Positions 18,241 through 27,134 of a stretch of DNA of 64,000 nucleotides are shown piece by piece; the stretch's first letter is position 1, and each line of letters opens with the position of its first letter. A model generated the notes under the pieces. That model did no database searches, was not told where the DNA came from, and saw only the letters and a program-made list of their open reading frames with translations. Both the position numbers and the translations under genes were made by a program. Source of the stretch: Bacillus sp. es.036 (lineage in GTDB: Bacteria; Bacillota; Bacilli; Bacillales; Guptibacillaceae); the NCBI RefSeq assembly GCF_002563635.1, contig NZ_PDIZ01000001.1, positions 1,054,001 through 1,118,000 on the forward strand, written 5' to 3'.

Positions 18241-18276
18241 ATTGATTTATGTGAACATTTTTTGGAGGTGAAAGAC

Positions 18277-18549
18277 ATGGCAGTTAAAATTCGTTTAAAG
18301 CGTATGGGTGCTAAAAGAGCTCCTTACTATCGCGTAGTTGTTGCTGATTCACGTGCACCACGTGACGGACGCTTCATCGAGGAAATCGGAACTTACAATC
18401 CGGTTGCTAATCCAGTTGAAGTGAAAATCAACGAAGAGAAAGCTCTTGATTGGATGCTTAAAGGCGCTAAGCCTTCTGATACAGTACGTAACCTATTCTC
18501 CACTGCAGGACTTATGGAGAAGCTTCACAACGCAAAAAACACAAAGTAA
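18277..18549 (+). CDS. rpsP: 30S ribosomal protein S16
   Basis: The 90-residue protein [19 protein letters not shown] is S16, an early 30S assembly protein. [19 protein letters not shown] is its signature. ATG 18277 lies six bases after ggaggtg; an upstream ATG at 18262 would add five residues and overlap that site. It leads the rpsP-khpA unit. Confidence 0.97.
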   Translation: MAVKIRLKRMGAKRAPYYRVVVADSRAPRDGRFIEEIGTYNPVANPVEVKINEEKALDWMLKGAKPSDTVRNLFSTAGLMEKLHNAKNTK

Positions 18550-18553
18550 TTTA

Positions 18554-18593
18554 ACACCTTAGAGGAGGCTTTCTTGAAAGCCTCCTTTGGTGT
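18554..18593 (+). other. Intercistronic hairpin between rpsP and khpA
   Basis: GGAGGCTTT (18564-18572) closes on a CTTG tetraloop with AAAGCCTCC (18577-18585). An outer ACACC/GGTGT pair (18554-18558, 18589-18593) can extend it. No T run follows, so it looks more like an RNA stability or processing element than a terminator. Confidence 0.65.
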
Positions 18594-18631
18594 ATCCTGG
18601 TCCATCATTTCGAAAAAGGTGGGAGACGATC

Positions 18632-18859
18632 ATGGAAGCCCTGGTTGAAACAATTGTAAAAGCTCTTGTCGATCATCCTGATGATGTTCGAGTTGAAAAA
18701 GAAGCAACAAACAGCCTGGACATCTACAAGCTTTACGTTCATGCCGATGATACAGGTAAAGTGATTGGAAAGCAGGGGAAGGTTGCTCGATCAATCCGAA
18801 CAGTCATGAATGCCGCGGCTGTTCAGTCAAGTAAACGCGTACAGTTGGAGATACTTTAG
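18632..18859 (+). CDS. khpA: KH-domain RNA-binding protein KhpA
   Basis: This 75-residue single KH-domain protein has the GKQG loop at 46-49 (VIGKQGKVARSIRT). KhpA works with KhpB as an RNA chaperone pair that affects cell division and elongation in Gram-positive bacteria. ATG 18632 follows aaggtgggag. Upstream ATG/GTG codons in frame would add about 15 unmatched residues. Formerly YlqC. Confidence 0.92.
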   Translation: MEALVETIVKALVDHPDDVRVEKEATNSLDIYKLYVHADDTGKVIGKQGKVARSIRTVMNAAAVQSSKRVQLEIL

Positions 18860-18860
18860 G

Positions 18861-18884
18861 GGGGAGCTTACACTCCTCTTTTTT
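18861..18884 (+). terminator. Terminator after khpA
   Basis: GGGGAG pairs with CTCCTC around cttaca and is followed by TTTTTT. The stem is short, with one G-T wobble. Confidence 0.65.
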
Positions 18885-18936
18885 ATTTGTAACTTTAAAG
18901 ACCATTAAAATGACATTACATACGGAGGGCAGTGCG

Positions 18937-19353
18937 ATGAAAATCATTGTAACGTATGACGTGAAACAAGTTTTAACAGAGCAAAGCCGGGCTTCTTATT
19001 TACAACAATGGCAAAAAGAACGCTCAGCCCTTCAACAGGAAAAGGAACATCTCCAATTTGAAATGAAACGATTGCAAAAAAAGCGTCCGTCTGACCACAA
19101 GTGGATTGCCGATCAGTTTGAAAAAGAAATCCGGTCGAGAACGGAACGGATGTCTTATTTGGATTTTAAAATCGATCAGCTTGACCAGTTATCGCCAGGG
19201 TCTGAAATCCACGATGGGGAGATTGAATCGATTCAAGAGGTTCGAGTTGGTGAAAAGTGGCATGCACGAGAGCAAAAAGGTAAAATAGTCATTAAAGACG
19301 GGATCGTGCAAAGCATTGTCCCTGATTCCACAGGAAAGGATATCACGATATGA
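18937..19353 (+). CDS. ylqD: YlqD family protein
   Basis: This 138-residue protein belongs to the YlqD family, of unknown function. It begins [18 protein letters not shown], has a charged coiled-coil from about 25 to 80, and ends in a beta-rich part ([21 protein letters not shown]). The start at ATG 18937 follows ggaggg by seven bases. Its TGA overlaps the rimM ATG (ATGA), which indicates translational coupling with 16S rRNA maturation. Confidence 0.85.
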   Translation: MKIIVTYDVKQVLTEQSRASYLQQWQKERSALQQEKEHLQFEMKRLQKKRPSDHKWIADQFEKEIRSRTERMSYLDFKIDQLDQLSPGSEIHDGEIESIQEVRVGEKWHAREQKGKIVIKDGIVQSIVPDSTGKDITI

Positions 19354-19865
19354 CAGAATGGCTTAATGTAGGCAAAATCGTTAATACTCACGGCGTGCGA
19401 GGAGAAGTGCGCGTGATTTCAAGAACGGACTTCCCGGAGGAACGTTATGCAGTTGGCAGCACGCTTTATTTATTTAAGGATGAAGAACCAGTGTCTTTAA
19501 CCGTTGCATCTCACCGTAAACATAAGCAGTTTGATTTACTGACATTTGAAGGCTTTCATAATATTAACGAAGTGGTTCATATGAAAGAAGGCATTTTAAA
19601 AGTTAAGGAAGATCAAGGTGGTCGGCTTGCCGATGAAGAGTTCTATTACCGAGATATCATTGGACTTGAAGTTCATACAGAAGAAGGCGAATATTTAGGG
19701 AAAATCAAAGAAATCTTATCGCCTGGGGCGAACGACGTTTGGGTAGTTCAAAGCATAAGCGGTGGTAAAGACCTTTTATTGCCTTACATCGAGCAAGTTG
19801 TGAAGCAAGTTGATTTAGCGGAAGGGAAAGTTACCGTTCATTTGATGGAAGGACTTCGTGATTAG
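19350..19865 (+). CDS. rimM: Ribosome maturation factor RimM
   Basis: RimM assists assembly of the 30S head around S19. The 171-residue protein has the N-terminal RimM barrel ([18 protein letters not shown]) and a C-terminal PRC barrel ([19 protein letters not shown], then PGANDVWVV). It starts inside the ylqD stop and ends one base before trmD, as in most Bacilli. Confidence 0.95.
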   Translation: MTEWLNVGKIVNTHGVRGEVRVISRTDFPEERYAVGSTLYLFKDEEPVSLTVASHRKHKQFDLLTFEGFHNINEVVHMKEGILKVKEDQGGRLADEEFYYRDIIGLEVHTEEGEYLGKIKEILSPGANDVWVVQSISGGKDLLLPYIEQVVKQVDLAEGKVTVHLMEGLRD

Positions 19866-19866
19866 C

Positions 19867-20598
19867 ATGAAAATTGATGTGCTTTCTCTGTTTCCAGAAA
19901 TGTTTACAGGTGTGTTTAATCATTCGATCTTAAAACGTGCTCAGGATAATGGAGCCGTCTCTTACAATGTAACCAATTTCAGAGATTACAGTTTGAACAA
20001 ACACAAAAGCGTGGATGATTACCCATATGGTGGTGGCGCTGGAATGGTATTAACGCCTCAGCCGGTTTTTGATGCGGTCAATGATCTTTCTGAAGGAAAG
20101 CGCCCGCGCGTCATCCTTATGTGTCCTCAAGGAGAGAGGTTTACACAGAAGAAGGCAGAAGAATTAGCGAAAGAAGAGCATCTCATTTTTATATGCGGTC
20201 ATTATGAAGGATATGATGAGCGAATTCGAGAAAATCTTGTCACGGATGAGATCTCGATTGGAGATTTTGTATTAACTGGTGGCGAACTCGGTAGCATGGT
20301 TGTTATTGATAGTGTAACGAGACTTCTCCCAGGTGTTTTAGGAAATGATACGTCAGCTCCAATGGATTCCTTTAGCAGTGGGTTGCTTGAACATCCTCAT
20401 TATACTCGTCCTGCCGAATACAAAGGGATGAGTGTGCCTGATGTGCTTATGTCTGGTAATCATGAGGCGATACGAAAATGGCGTCTCAAAGAGTCATTAC
20501 GACGCACCTTGAATAGAAGAGCAGATCTTTTAAACGAGAAAGACTTAACAAAAGAAGAGCAGAAGTTATTAAGTGAAATAAAGAGAGAAAAAGAATGA
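19867..20598 (+). CDS. trmD: tRNA (guanine-N1)-methyltransferase TrmD
   Basis: TrmD methylates G37 of tRNAs reading CNN/GGN-type codons, which prevents frameshifting. The 243-residue SPOUT enzyme has [26 protein letters not shown] and [15 protein letters not shown], the deep trefoil knot. ATG 19867 ([13 protein letters not shown]) is one base past the rimM stop; an upstream GTG at 19858 would add three residues. Confidence 0.96.
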   Translation: MKIDVLSLFPEMFTGVFNHSILKRAQDNGAVSYNVTNFRDYSLNKHKSVDDYPYGGGAGMVLTPQPVFDAVNDLSEGKRPRVILMCPQGERFTQKKAEELAKEEHLIFICGHYEGYDERIRENLVTDEISIGDFVLTGGELGSMVVIDSVTRLLPGVLGNDTSAPMDSFSSGLLEHPHYTRPAEYKGMSVPDVLMSGNHEAIRKWRLKESLRRTLNRRADLLNEKDLTKEEQKLLSEIKREKE

Positions 20599-20608
20599 AT
20601 TCATTCTT
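20591..20608 (+). repeat. Palindrome at the trmD stop codon
   Basis: AAGAATGAATTCATTCTT is a perfect 18-base palindrome that includes the trmD stop and touches the rplS -35 box. It could be a weak terminator. Confidence 0.5.
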
Positions 20609-20635
20609 GTAATCTAAAAAGTGCTATGCTATGAT
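20607..20635 (+). promoter_or_regulatory. Sigma-A promoter of rplS
   Basis: TTGTAA (20607-20612) and TATGAT (20630-20635) are 17 bases apart with an extended -10 TG (20627-20628). The transcript starts about 85 bases before the rplS ATG. Confidence 0.82.
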
Positions 20636-20640
20636 AACAG

Positions 20641-20710
20641 TTGTGGCATTAGTCACGTATTACGATGTTCCGCTGTAATGTAAGATGATTTATATGAGCA
20701 TCTGTGTGGA
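20641..20710 (+). ncRNA. Ribosomal protein L19 leader (candidate)
   Basis: The rplS leader can form ATTAC/GTAAT (20659-20663 with 20675-20679) or the competing CATTA/TAATG (20647-20651 with 20676-20680). A second hairpin AGATG/CATCT (20683-20687, 20699-20703) precedes the ribosome binding site. Rfam describes an L19 leader at this place in Bacilli; assignment here is by position and structure. Confidence 0.6.
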
Positions 20711-20724
20711 AGGAGGGTTACTTG

Positions 20725-21069
20725 ATGCACAAGTTAATCCAGGATATCACAAAAGACCAACTTAAGTCGGATCTTCCTAATTTCCGACCAGGAGATACTG
20801 TGAAAGTTCACGTTAAAGTTGTCGAAGGCACTCGTGAGCGTATTCAGTTATTCGAAGGTGTTGTGATTAAACGACGTGGTGGCGGAATCAGCGAAACATT
20901 TACAGTTCGTAAGATTTCTTACGGAGTAGGTGTTGAGCGTACATTCCCAGTACATTCACCGAAAGTTGCTAAGCTTGAAGTTGCTCGTCGCGGTAAAGTT
21001 CGCCGTGCTAAGCTATACTACTTGCGTGCACTTCGTGGTAAAGCCGCTCGTATTAAAGAAATTCGATAA
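20725..21069 (+). CDS. rplS: 50S ribosomal protein L19
   Basis: The 114-residue protein is L19, at the 30S-50S interface. [36 protein letters not shown] and the basic [12 protein letters not shown] end are diagnostic. The start is ATG 20725 after gaaggaggg; in-frame codons upstream lie in the ribosome binding region. It is probably a single-gene unit with its own promoter, leader and terminator. Confidence 0.97.
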   Translation: MHKLIQDITKDQLKSDLPNFRPGDTVKVHVKVVEGTRERIQLFEGVVIKRRGGGISETFTVRKISYGVGVERTFPVHSPKVAKLEVARRGKVRRAKLYYLRALRGKAARIKEIR

Positions 21070-21083
21070 AGTAAGACACGGAG

Positions 21084-21113
21084 AAGGAGCTTGCATTGCC
21101 AGGCTCCTTTTTT
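21084..21113 (+). terminator. Terminator after rplS
   Basis: AAGGAGC (21084-21090) pairs with GCTCCTT (21103-21109) and is followed by a T run. Confidence 0.85.
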
Positions 21114-21245
21114 CTATTGAAAAAAATCGCCATATGAAAAAAACGTCACACTGTGATAAAATAAAGCGAATTACGAAGGTTTGTAGGAAAGGCATAAGGG
21201 GAAAGAAAGAGGTAAAAAAAGAGCCTTTCATTAGGAGGAACAAGC

Positions 21246-21809
21246 ATGAATAGCACCAGATCAGCAGAGAAAAAAGATTCCTGGGAGTGGATACGGGCGC
21301 TCATTATTGCTTTTATTCTAGCAGGAGCCGTTCGCTATTTTATTTTTGCTCCTATTGTAGTTGATGGAGAAAGCATGATGCCGACGCTTCAAGACCGTGA
21401 TCGGATGATCGTGAATAAAATCAGTTATAATATTGGTGATGCTGAACGTTTCGATATTATTGTATTTGAGGCTCCTGAAGGCAAAGATTATATTAAGCGA
21501 GTGATCGGTCTTCCTGGAGATAAGGTGGAGTACAAAGGTGATATGCTATACGTAAATGGTAAAGCAATGAAAGAACCTTATCTAGAATCATATAAGGAAG
21601 ATTTATTAGAAGGTAACCTTACCTATGATTTTGATCTAACCGGAGTAACTGGTGAAGCAACCGTTCCAGAAGGGCATTTGTTTGTCATGGGTGACAATCG
21701 GCAGCATAGTAAAGATAGTCGATCCATTGGCTTCGTTCCTGTAGAGAAAGTAATAGGAGAAGCAAACGTTATTTTTTGGCCTTTAAATGATATACAAGTA
21801 ATGGAATAA
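21246..21809 (+). CDS. lepB: Signal peptidase I
   Basis: This 187-residue type I signal peptidase removes signal peptides on the outer face of the membrane. A charged N-terminus is followed by one transmembrane helix (about 16-36). The catalytic dyad is Ser43 (GESMMPTL) and Lys84 ([12 protein letters not shown]); [12 protein letters not shown] is the conserved box E. Ribosome binding site taggagga. B. subtilis has no sip gene at this locus, but such a gene between rplS and rbgA occurs in other Bacillaceae, so this is a clade difference rather than a sign of transfer. Paralogues elsewhere in the genome are likely. Confidence 0.94.
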   Translation: MNSTRSAEKKDSWEWIRALIIAFILAGAVRYFIFAPIVVDGESMMPTLQDRDRMIVNKISYNIGDAERFDIIVFEAPEGKDYIKRVIGLPGDKVEYKGDMLYVNGKAMKEPYLESYKEDLLEGNLTYDFDLTGVTGEATVPEGHLFVMGDNRQHSKDSRSIGFVPVEKVIGEANVIFWPLNDIQVME

Positions 21810-21853
21810 TGTGGGGTGTATTCCTGCATGATTTGAGAATAGGTGGAGATTGC

Positions 21854-22702
21854 ATGACGATTCAATGGTTTCCCGGACATATGGCAAAAGCACGACGGGA
21901 GATTACCGAAAAGCTAAAAATGATTGATGTTGTAATTGAACTAGTGGATGCACGAATCCCACTAGCTTCAAGAAATCCGATGATTGATGAAATTGTTTCG
22001 TCAAAACCAAGGCTTATTTTGCTCAATAAAGCAGATATGGCGGATAATCAGAAAACAGCCGAATGGAAGCATTATTTTCAGTCGCAGGGTCATAAAGCAT
22101 TAGCGATTGATTCACAAACAGGTAAAGGTGTGAAAAGCATTCCTGCTGCTGCGAGAGAGCTGATGAGTGATAAAATTGATCGCATGATTGAAAAAGGCAT
22201 GAAGCCCCGCGCTGTGCGTGCGTTAATTTTAGGGATTCCAAACGTCGGGAAATCGACGTTAATTAACCGTTTGGCAGGGAAGAAGATTGCTAAAACTGGT
22301 GATCGCCCTGGTATTACAAAGAAGCAACAGTGGATCAAAGTTGGAGATGAGATGGACCTTCTCGATACGCCGGGAATTCTCTGGCCTAAATTTGAAGATC
22401 AAATTACCGGATATAAGCTTGCTGCGACGGGAGCAATTAAAGATGAAATTCTTGATTTTCAAGATATTTCGGTATTTGTGCTGAAGTTTATGAGCGAACA
22501 TTATCCCGATAGACTAATGGACCGGTATCATCTTGATCACATCCCGGAAGATGTTGTGGAGTTGTTTGATGAAATCGGAAAAAAACGCGGATTTTTAATG
22601 AGTGGTGGCTGGATTGATTATGATAAAACAGCTGAAACCGTTCTTCGAGAGCTACGAAGTGGTAAATTGGGCGACGTATCGTTAGAAACGCCAGAAAGGT
22701 AA
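21854..22702 (+). CDS. rbgA: Ribosome biogenesis GTPase RbgA (YlqF)
   Basis: RbgA is needed for a late step of 50S assembly. It is a circularly permuted GTPase: the G4 motif NKADMAD comes before G1 [12 protein letters not shown] and G3 DTPGILWP. The N-terminal [12 protein letters not shown] is typical. ATG 21854 after aggtggag gives 282 residues, equal to the B. subtilis protein; earlier in-frame codons would add an unmatched 15-residue tail. Confidence 0.95.
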   Translation: MTIQWFPGHMAKARREITEKLKMIDVVIELVDARIPLASRNPMIDEIVSSKPRLILLNKADMADNQKTAEWKHYFQSQGHKALAIDSQTGKGVKSIPAAARELMSDKIDRMIEKGMKPRAVRALILGIPNVGKSTLINRLAGKKIAKTGDRPGITKKQQWIKVGDEMDLLDTPGILWPKFEDQITGYKLAATGAIKDEILDFQDISVFVLKFMSEHYPDRLMDRYHLDHIPEDVVELFDEIGKKRGFLMSGGWIDYDKTAETVLRELRSGKLGDVSLETPER

Positions 22703-22725
22703 GGCCATGAGCCTTACCTTTTTTT
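22695..22725 (+). terminator. Terminator after rbgA
   Basis: AAAGGTAAGGC and GCCTTACCTTT enclose CATGA, with a T run. The rbgA stop codon lies in the left arm. Confidence 0.88.
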
Positions 22726-22753
22726 AAGTGAACATTAAGAAAGAGGGGATCAT

Positions 22754-23530
22754 ATGAGCGATCGAGTAAAGTCGATTAAAGAAATTGATCAAATGTTGAA
22801 GGAAGGACAGTATACGAACGAAGATTGGGACCAATGGAAGCAGGATGAACGAAAAGGGGTTGTACGCTTACTTGCTAGGGAAGGAAAGAAAGAACAAGAA
22901 AAAATGAAGATTCTTAAGATGCATGAAGAAATGAGCGTCCTAGAAGCTCACTACAGAGGAAATGGGCGTCTCTCGATAGCGGGAGTCGATGAAGTAGGAA
23001 GAGGCCCTCTAGCAGGCCCTGTCGTTGCTTCAGCAGTCATATTAGATCCTGAAGTCCCGATTCTTGGCCTTCAAGATTCAAAGAAACTGTCGCATGCGAA
23101 ATTAAATGACCTTTTTGATCAAATACATATGGGTGCCGTCGCAATTGGAGTTGGCGTCGTTAGTGCAGCTGAAATTGATGAATTAAATATTTATCAAGCG
23201 ACAAAAAAAGCGATGCAACAAGCTGTTGAGGGATTACGTGTACAAGCTGACTTCTTACTTGTAGATGCCATGCACATTCCGGTTCAGATCGATCAAGAGT
23301 CTCTTATCAAAGGGGACGCGAGAAGTGTTAGTATTGCAGCCGCATCTATCATTGCCAAAGTAACACGTGATCGCATGATGGTGAAATTAGCAGAAACCTA
23401 TCCAGAGTATGGATTTGAACGACATGTAGGTTATGGAACAAAGGAGCATCTTTCTGCCCTTGATGAATTTGGTATTACAGAAGTGCACCGAAAATCATTT
23501 GCGCCTGTAAGAGATCGTTTAAGCGTATGA
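22754..23530 (+). CDS. rnhB: Ribonuclease HII
   Basis: RNase HII removes ribonucleotides from DNA and RNA primers. The 258-residue protein has an N-terminal charged extension (about 1-70) and then the catalytic domain with AGVDEVGRGPLAGPVV (first two acidic residues), LQDSKKLS and DAMHIPV. The family pattern is complete. It has the ribosome binding site agaggggat. Confidence 0.95.
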   Translation: MSDRVKSIKEIDQMLKEGQYTNEDWDQWKQDERKGVVRLLAREGKKEQEKMKILKMHEEMSVLEAHYRGNGRLSIAGVDEVGRGPLAGPVVASAVILDPEVPILGLQDSKKLSHAKLNDLFDQIHMGAVAIGVGVVSAAEIDELNIYQATKKAMQQAVEGLRVQADFLLVDAMHIPVQIDQESLIKGDARSVSIAAASIIAKVTRDRMMVKLAETYPEYGFERHVGYGTKEHLSALDEFGITEVHRKSFAPVRDRLSV

Positions 23531-23584
23531 ATAGGTAGAAAAGGTTGATACTATACCTATTCTAATGTGAAGGAGCAATTATTT

Positions 23585-23761
23585 GTGAAAGATCCAGGAC
23601 CTCAAGAAAAGAATGAATCTTTTTATGAAGAAGCAGGAGAAGAGTTTGGTGTCTATACCCCAGCAGCAGCAAGAGAATTAACGATTACGGACCACAAGAA
23701 GAGGGAGCAAGAAAGCTCGCCTAAGAAAGCGGGAAGAAATGAGCAGGAAGAGGGGAGGTGA
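23585..23761 (+). CDS. Small hypothetical protein (58 aa)
   Basis: I do not recognise this frame. From GTG 23585 it encodes 58 residues, highly charged, with EEAGEEFGVYTPAAARELT in the middle and a Lys/Glu-rich tail. There is no signal peptide or membrane segment. It has aaggag nine bases upstream and ends in a strong terminator, which supports real expression. An alternative GTG at 23567 adds six residues but overlaps that site. B. subtilis carries ylqG and ylqH in this interval; this product does not resemble YlqH as I recall it. It could be a lineage-specific small protein or the tail of a decayed gene. Confidence 0.5.
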   Translation: MKDPGPQEKNESFYEEAGEEFGVYTPAAARELTITDHKKREQESSPKKAGRNEQEEGR

Positions 23762-23777
23762 CCCCTCTTCTTTTTTT
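23747..23777 (+). terminator. Strong terminator before sucC region
   Basis: GAAGAGGGG and CCCCTCTTC enclose aggtga, followed by seven Ts. It overlaps the end of the 58-aa frame. Confidence 0.92.
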
Positions 23778-23917
23778 GATTTTACTTCGTTTATTCTAAA
23801 TTTACCACGTGGCACTCATTTTAGCAGAACAAGCGTGAAATAAGCGGAATGATTCGTTTTCAGACGATGAATTGGAACAATTTTTGCAAGAAAGAAAAGA
23901 GACTTTATGCAAAAGGG

Positions 23918-23947
23918 TAGACAATCGGTGTGAATTTTCTATACAAT
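23918..23947 (+). promoter_or_regulatory. Sigma-A promoter of sucCD
   Basis: TAGACA (23918-23923) precedes TATACA (23940-23945, 16 bases) or the overlapping TACAAT (23942-23947, 18 bases). Confidence 0.7.
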
Positions 23948-23960
23948 GAAAACGTCGTCA
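23947..23960 (+). promoter_or_regulatory. CcpA cre-like site at the sucC start
   Basis: TGAAAACGTCGTCA matches the cre consensus TGWAANCGNTNWCA except at one position. It lies directly after the -10 box, over the predicted transcription start, a placement that would give carbon catabolite repression. Confidence 0.6.
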
Positions 23961-23994
23961 AAGATTTGATTGACTAGGATAGGAGGATGAGAGA

Positions 23995-25155
23995 ATGAAT
24001 ATCCATGAATATCAAGGAAAAGAAGTCCTAAGAAGCTACGGGGTATCCGTCCCTAATGGACAAGTCGCATACTCCGCAAAAGAAGCTGTGGACGTTGCAA
24101 AACAATTAGACAGTAGTGTTTACGTTGTAAAAGCACAAATCCATGCAGGTGGTCGAGGGAAAGCTGGCGGAGTTAAAATCGCTAAGAACCTTGAGGAAGT
24201 TCGTACATATGCTGAGGAGATCCTCGGAAAAACACTTGTTACTCATCAAACAGGACCAGAAGGCAAAGAAGTAAAGCGCTTACTTATCGAAGAAGGTTGC
24301 GATATTAAACAAGAATACTACGTTGGCCTTGTGCTTGATCGTGTGACATCACGCGTTGTTATGATGGCATCCGAAGAAGGTGGAACTGAAATTGAAGAAG
24401 TGGCTGAACATAGCCCCGAGAAGATCTTCAAAGAAGTGATTGATCCTGCCGTTGGTCTTCAAGGTTATCAGGCTAGAAGACTAGCATTTAATATTAATAT
24501 TCCAAAAGAACAAATTAACAAAGCAGTTAAGTTCATGCTTGGATTGTATAAAGTTTTTGTTGAAAAAGATGCTTCTATTGCTGAAATTAACCCACTTGTG
24601 ACAACGGGTGATGGAAATGTAATGGCGCTTGATGCAAAACTAAACTTTGATCCAAATGCACTTTATCGCCATAAAGATATTCTTGAACTTCGTGATCTTG
24701 ACGAAGAAGATACAAAAGAAATCGAAGCATCAAAATATGAGTTAAGCTACATCGCTCTAGATGGCAATATCGGCTGTATGGTTAACGGTGCAGGTCTTGC
24801 GATGGCAACGATGGATATTATCAAGCATTACGGCGGCGACCCCGCTAACTTCCTTGACGTTGGGGGCGGCGCAACAGCTGAGAAGGTAACGGAAGCTTTC
24901 AAAATTATTCTTTCTGACAAAAACGTTAAAGGCATCTACGTTAACATTTTCGGCGGGATCATGAAGTGTGATGTAATCGCTGAAGGTGTTGTGGAAGCTA
25001 CGAAACAAGTAGGTCTTGAAATTCCGCTTGTTGTACGTCTTGAAGGAACAAATGTTGATCTTGGAAAGCAAATCCTGAAAGATTCAGGATTAAATATTAC
25101 CGCTGCTGAGTCTATGGCTGACGGCGCGGAAAAAATCGTTTCATTAGTGAAGTAG
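23995..25155 (+). CDS. sucC: Succinyl-CoA ligase (ADP-forming), beta subunit
   Basis: SucC is the nucleotide-binding subunit of succinyl-CoA synthetase in the TCA cycle. The 386 residues begin [17 protein letters not shown], with [14 protein letters not shown] in the ATP-grasp domain and [15 protein letters not shown] in the C-terminal ligase domain. The ribosome binding site is aggaggatgaga. SucD follows after 16 bases. Confidence 0.97.
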   Translation: MNIHEYQGKEVLRSYGVSVPNGQVAYSAKEAVDVAKQLDSSVYVVKAQIHAGGRGKAGGVKIAKNLEEVRTYAEEILGKTLVTHQTGPEGKEVKRLLIEEGCDIKQEYYVGLVLDRVTSRVVMMASEEGGTEIEEVAEHSPEKIFKEVIDPAVGLQGYQARRLAFNINIPKEQINKAVKFMLGLYKVFVEKDASIAEINPLVTTGDGNVMALDAKLNFDPNALYRHKDILELRDLDEEDTKEIEASKYELSYIALDGNIGCMVNGAGLAMATMDIIKHYGGDPANFLDVGGGATAEKVTEAFKIILSDKNVKGIYVNIFGGIMKCDVIAEGVVEATKQVGLEIPLVVRLEGTNVDLGKQILKDSGLNITAAESMADGAEKIVSLVK

Positions 25156-25171
25156 AAAGGCGGGACTAGGA

Positions 25172-26080
25172 ATGAGCGTATACATTAATCAAGATACAAA
25201 AGTCATCGTTCAAGGGATTACGGGATCTGTTGGTTTATTTCATACACAGCAAATGCTTGAGTATGGTACGAAAATTGTAGGTGGCGTAACGCCTGGTAAA
25301 GGCGGTACTGAAGTGGAAGGCGTTCCTGTATTTGATACCGTGGAACAAGCCGTTCAAAAAACAGGCGCTAATGCTTCTGTCATTTATGTTCCGCCTGCTT
25401 TTGCAGCCGATGCCATTATGGAAGCTGTAGACGCTGAAATGGACCTTGCGATTTGTATTACGGAAGGAATTCCGGTTATCGATATGGTGAAAGTAAAGCG
25501 TTATATGGAAGGAAAGAAAACGCGTCTTGTTGGACCGAACTGTCCAGGCGTGATCACTCCTGAAGAATGTAAGATCGGCATTATGCCTGGGTATATTCAC
25601 AAAAAAGGTCACGTAGGCGTTGTTTCTCGTTCTGGTACGTTAACGTATGAAGCGGTTCATCAACTTTCAGAATCAGGTATTGGTCAATCAACAGCCGTTG
25701 GTATTGGTGGTGACCCGGTGAATGGCACGAACTTTATCGATGTCTTGAAAGCTTTTAACGAAGATGACGATACGTATGCGGTGATTATGATCGGTGAAAT
25801 CGGCGGTACAGCTGAAGAAGAAGCGGCTGAATGGGTAAAAGCGAACATGACAAAACCTGTAGTTGGCTTTATCGGAGGTCAAACAGCACCTCCAGGAAAA
25901 CGTATGGGCCATGCTGGTGCGATTATTTCTGGTGGTAAAGGTACGGCTGATGAAAAGATCAAAACAATGGAGTCTTGTGGAATTAAAGTCGCTCCAACGC
26001 CTGCAGTAATGGGTGAAACACTGATTTCTGTTTTAGAAGATAAGGGCTTACTAGAGAAGTGCACAACACATAAGGCTTAA
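25172..26080 (+). CDS. sucD: Succinyl-CoA ligase (ADP-forming), alpha subunit
   Basis: SucD binds CoA and carries the phosphohistidine, His247 in [11 protein letters not shown]. The 302 residues include the CoA-binding fold [14 protein letters not shown] and [11 protein letters not shown]. It pairs with SucC to form the complete enzyme and ends at a clear terminator. Confidence 0.97.
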   Translation: MSVYINQDTKVIVQGITGSVGLFHTQQMLEYGTKIVGGVTPGKGGTEVEGVPVFDTVEQAVQKTGANASVIYVPPAFAADAIMEAVDAEMDLAICITEGIPVIDMVKVKRYMEGKKTRLVGPNCPGVITPEECKIGIMPGYIHKKGHVGVVSRSGTLTYEAVHQLSESGIGQSTAVGIGGDPVNGTNFIDVLKAFNEDDDTYAVIMIGEIGGTAEEEAAEWVKANMTKPVVGFIGGQTAPPGKRMGHAGAIISGGKGTADEKIKTMESCGIKVAPTPAVMGETLISVLEDKGLLEKCTTHKA

Positions 26081-26083
26081 TCA

Positions 26084-26114
26084 AAATAGCTCCCGTTTTG
26101 GGAGCTATTTCTCT
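26084..26114 (+). terminator. Terminator after sucCD
   Basis: AAATAGCTCCC and GGGAGCTATTT enclose GTTTT and are followed by TCTCTT. Confidence 0.85.
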
Positions 26115-26166
26115 TATACATAGCGGGCATGCGATAAATTTTATTCTTGATAGGAGAGAACCGTGA

Positions 26167-27063
26167 TTGAGAACATTTAGAAGCCGGTTAATTCAGTTGC
26201 ATCAGTGCCGGGGGTGTACCTGGAAACTGATGCAATCCTTTCTCATATTTGACCCAACGCTTCAAAGCATATATGATATGTCTGCTACTCAGTTAAGGCA
26301 ATTTGGTTTATCAAACGAACAAGCTGGATATTTATATGAAGATCTTCATTTTACTAAACCATGGAGATTGGCTCATTTTAAAGCGGGCGAAATTCGCGTA
26401 ATAACAAGATTTGATAAGGCATACCCTGAACAACTTACGCATATTTATGATGCACCGTGGGTGATTTATTGCATTGGGAATACCACGCTTCTAAATGAAC
26501 GTCGCTTGTTGAGCGTAGTTGGCTCACGAAAGCATTCACCAGATGCACGTGAAATGATGAACCTTATCTTAACACCGATCGTATCGAGTGGATGGACGAT
26601 TGTTAGTGGGCTAGCCCTCGGTATTGATACGCTTGCTCATCAGCTTGCTCTCGATCATGGTGCAGGGACGATCGCTGTACTTGGCGGTGGATTTAAATGG
26701 ATTTATCCGAAAGAAAACCAGCTGCTAGCTTCTTCCGTTGCAAGAGACGGTCTCCTTTTATCGGAATATCCACCCAATTGCCGACCTGAAAAACATCACT
26801 TTCCGGAACGGAATCGCATTATTAGTGGATTATCCGCTGGAACGTTTATCGTTGAAGCGCAAAAACGCAGTGGTTCGCTCATTACAGCTGACCAGGCAAT
26901 GGAACAGGGGCGCGAAGTATTTTGCTTACCTGGAAAAATAACAGATCCGTCTGCTGAAGGGACAAATCGCCTCATTCAGCAGGGCGCTAAACTTGTTTTA
27001 GAAGCGAATGATATCCTCAATGAACTACCGAATTTTCATGAAAAGAATACTAGCACTATTTGA
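26167..27063 (+). CDS. dprA: DNA processing protein DprA (Smf)
   Basis: DprA loads RecA on incoming single-stranded DNA during transformation. The 298-residue protein has an N-terminal helical part and a Rossmann core with VGSRKHSPDAR, VSGLALGIDTLAHQ, AVLGGGFKWIYP and ERNRIISGLSAGTFIVEA. The start is TTG at 26167, eight bases after aggagag; no ATG fits as well. Presence of dprA alone does not show competence. Confidence 0.93.
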   Translation: MRTFRSRLIQLHQCRGCTWKLMQSFLIFDPTLQSIYDMSATQLRQFGLSNEQAGYLYEDLHFTKPWRLAHFKAGEIRVITRFDKAYPEQLTHIYDAPWVIYCIGNTTLLNERRLLSVVGSRKHSPDAREMMNLILTPIVSSGWTIVSGLALGIDTLAHQLALDHGAGTIAVLGGGFKWIYPKENQLLASSVARDGLLLSEYPPNCRPEKHHFPERNRIISGLSAGTFIVEAQKRSGSLITADQAMEQGREVFCLPGKITDPSAEGTNRLIQQGAKLVLEANDILNELPNFHEKNTSTI

Positions 27064-27089
27064 CAAACAAGTTTTGACTATTGAATAAT
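27060..27089 (+). promoter_or_regulatory. Possible promoter of topA
   Basis: A consensus TTGACA (27060-27065) overlaps the dprA stop. AATAAT lies 18 bases further (27084-27089). Confidence 0.45.
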
Positions 27090-27134
27090 AAGGAAGATTT
27101 TAAAATTTACCTCAATGGGGGGAGGAAACGTATT

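Noticed and set aside
23840-23950. Coding-like stretch (frame reading NDSFSDDELEQFLQERKETL) upstream of sucC
   Set aside because: It has no start codon or ribosome binding site, follows an in-frame stop closely and overlaps the sucC promoter. Possible gene remnant, but too short to claim.
26167-27063. DprA taken as proof of natural competence
   Set aside because: dprA is widely kept in non-competent bacteria; no com genes are in this window.
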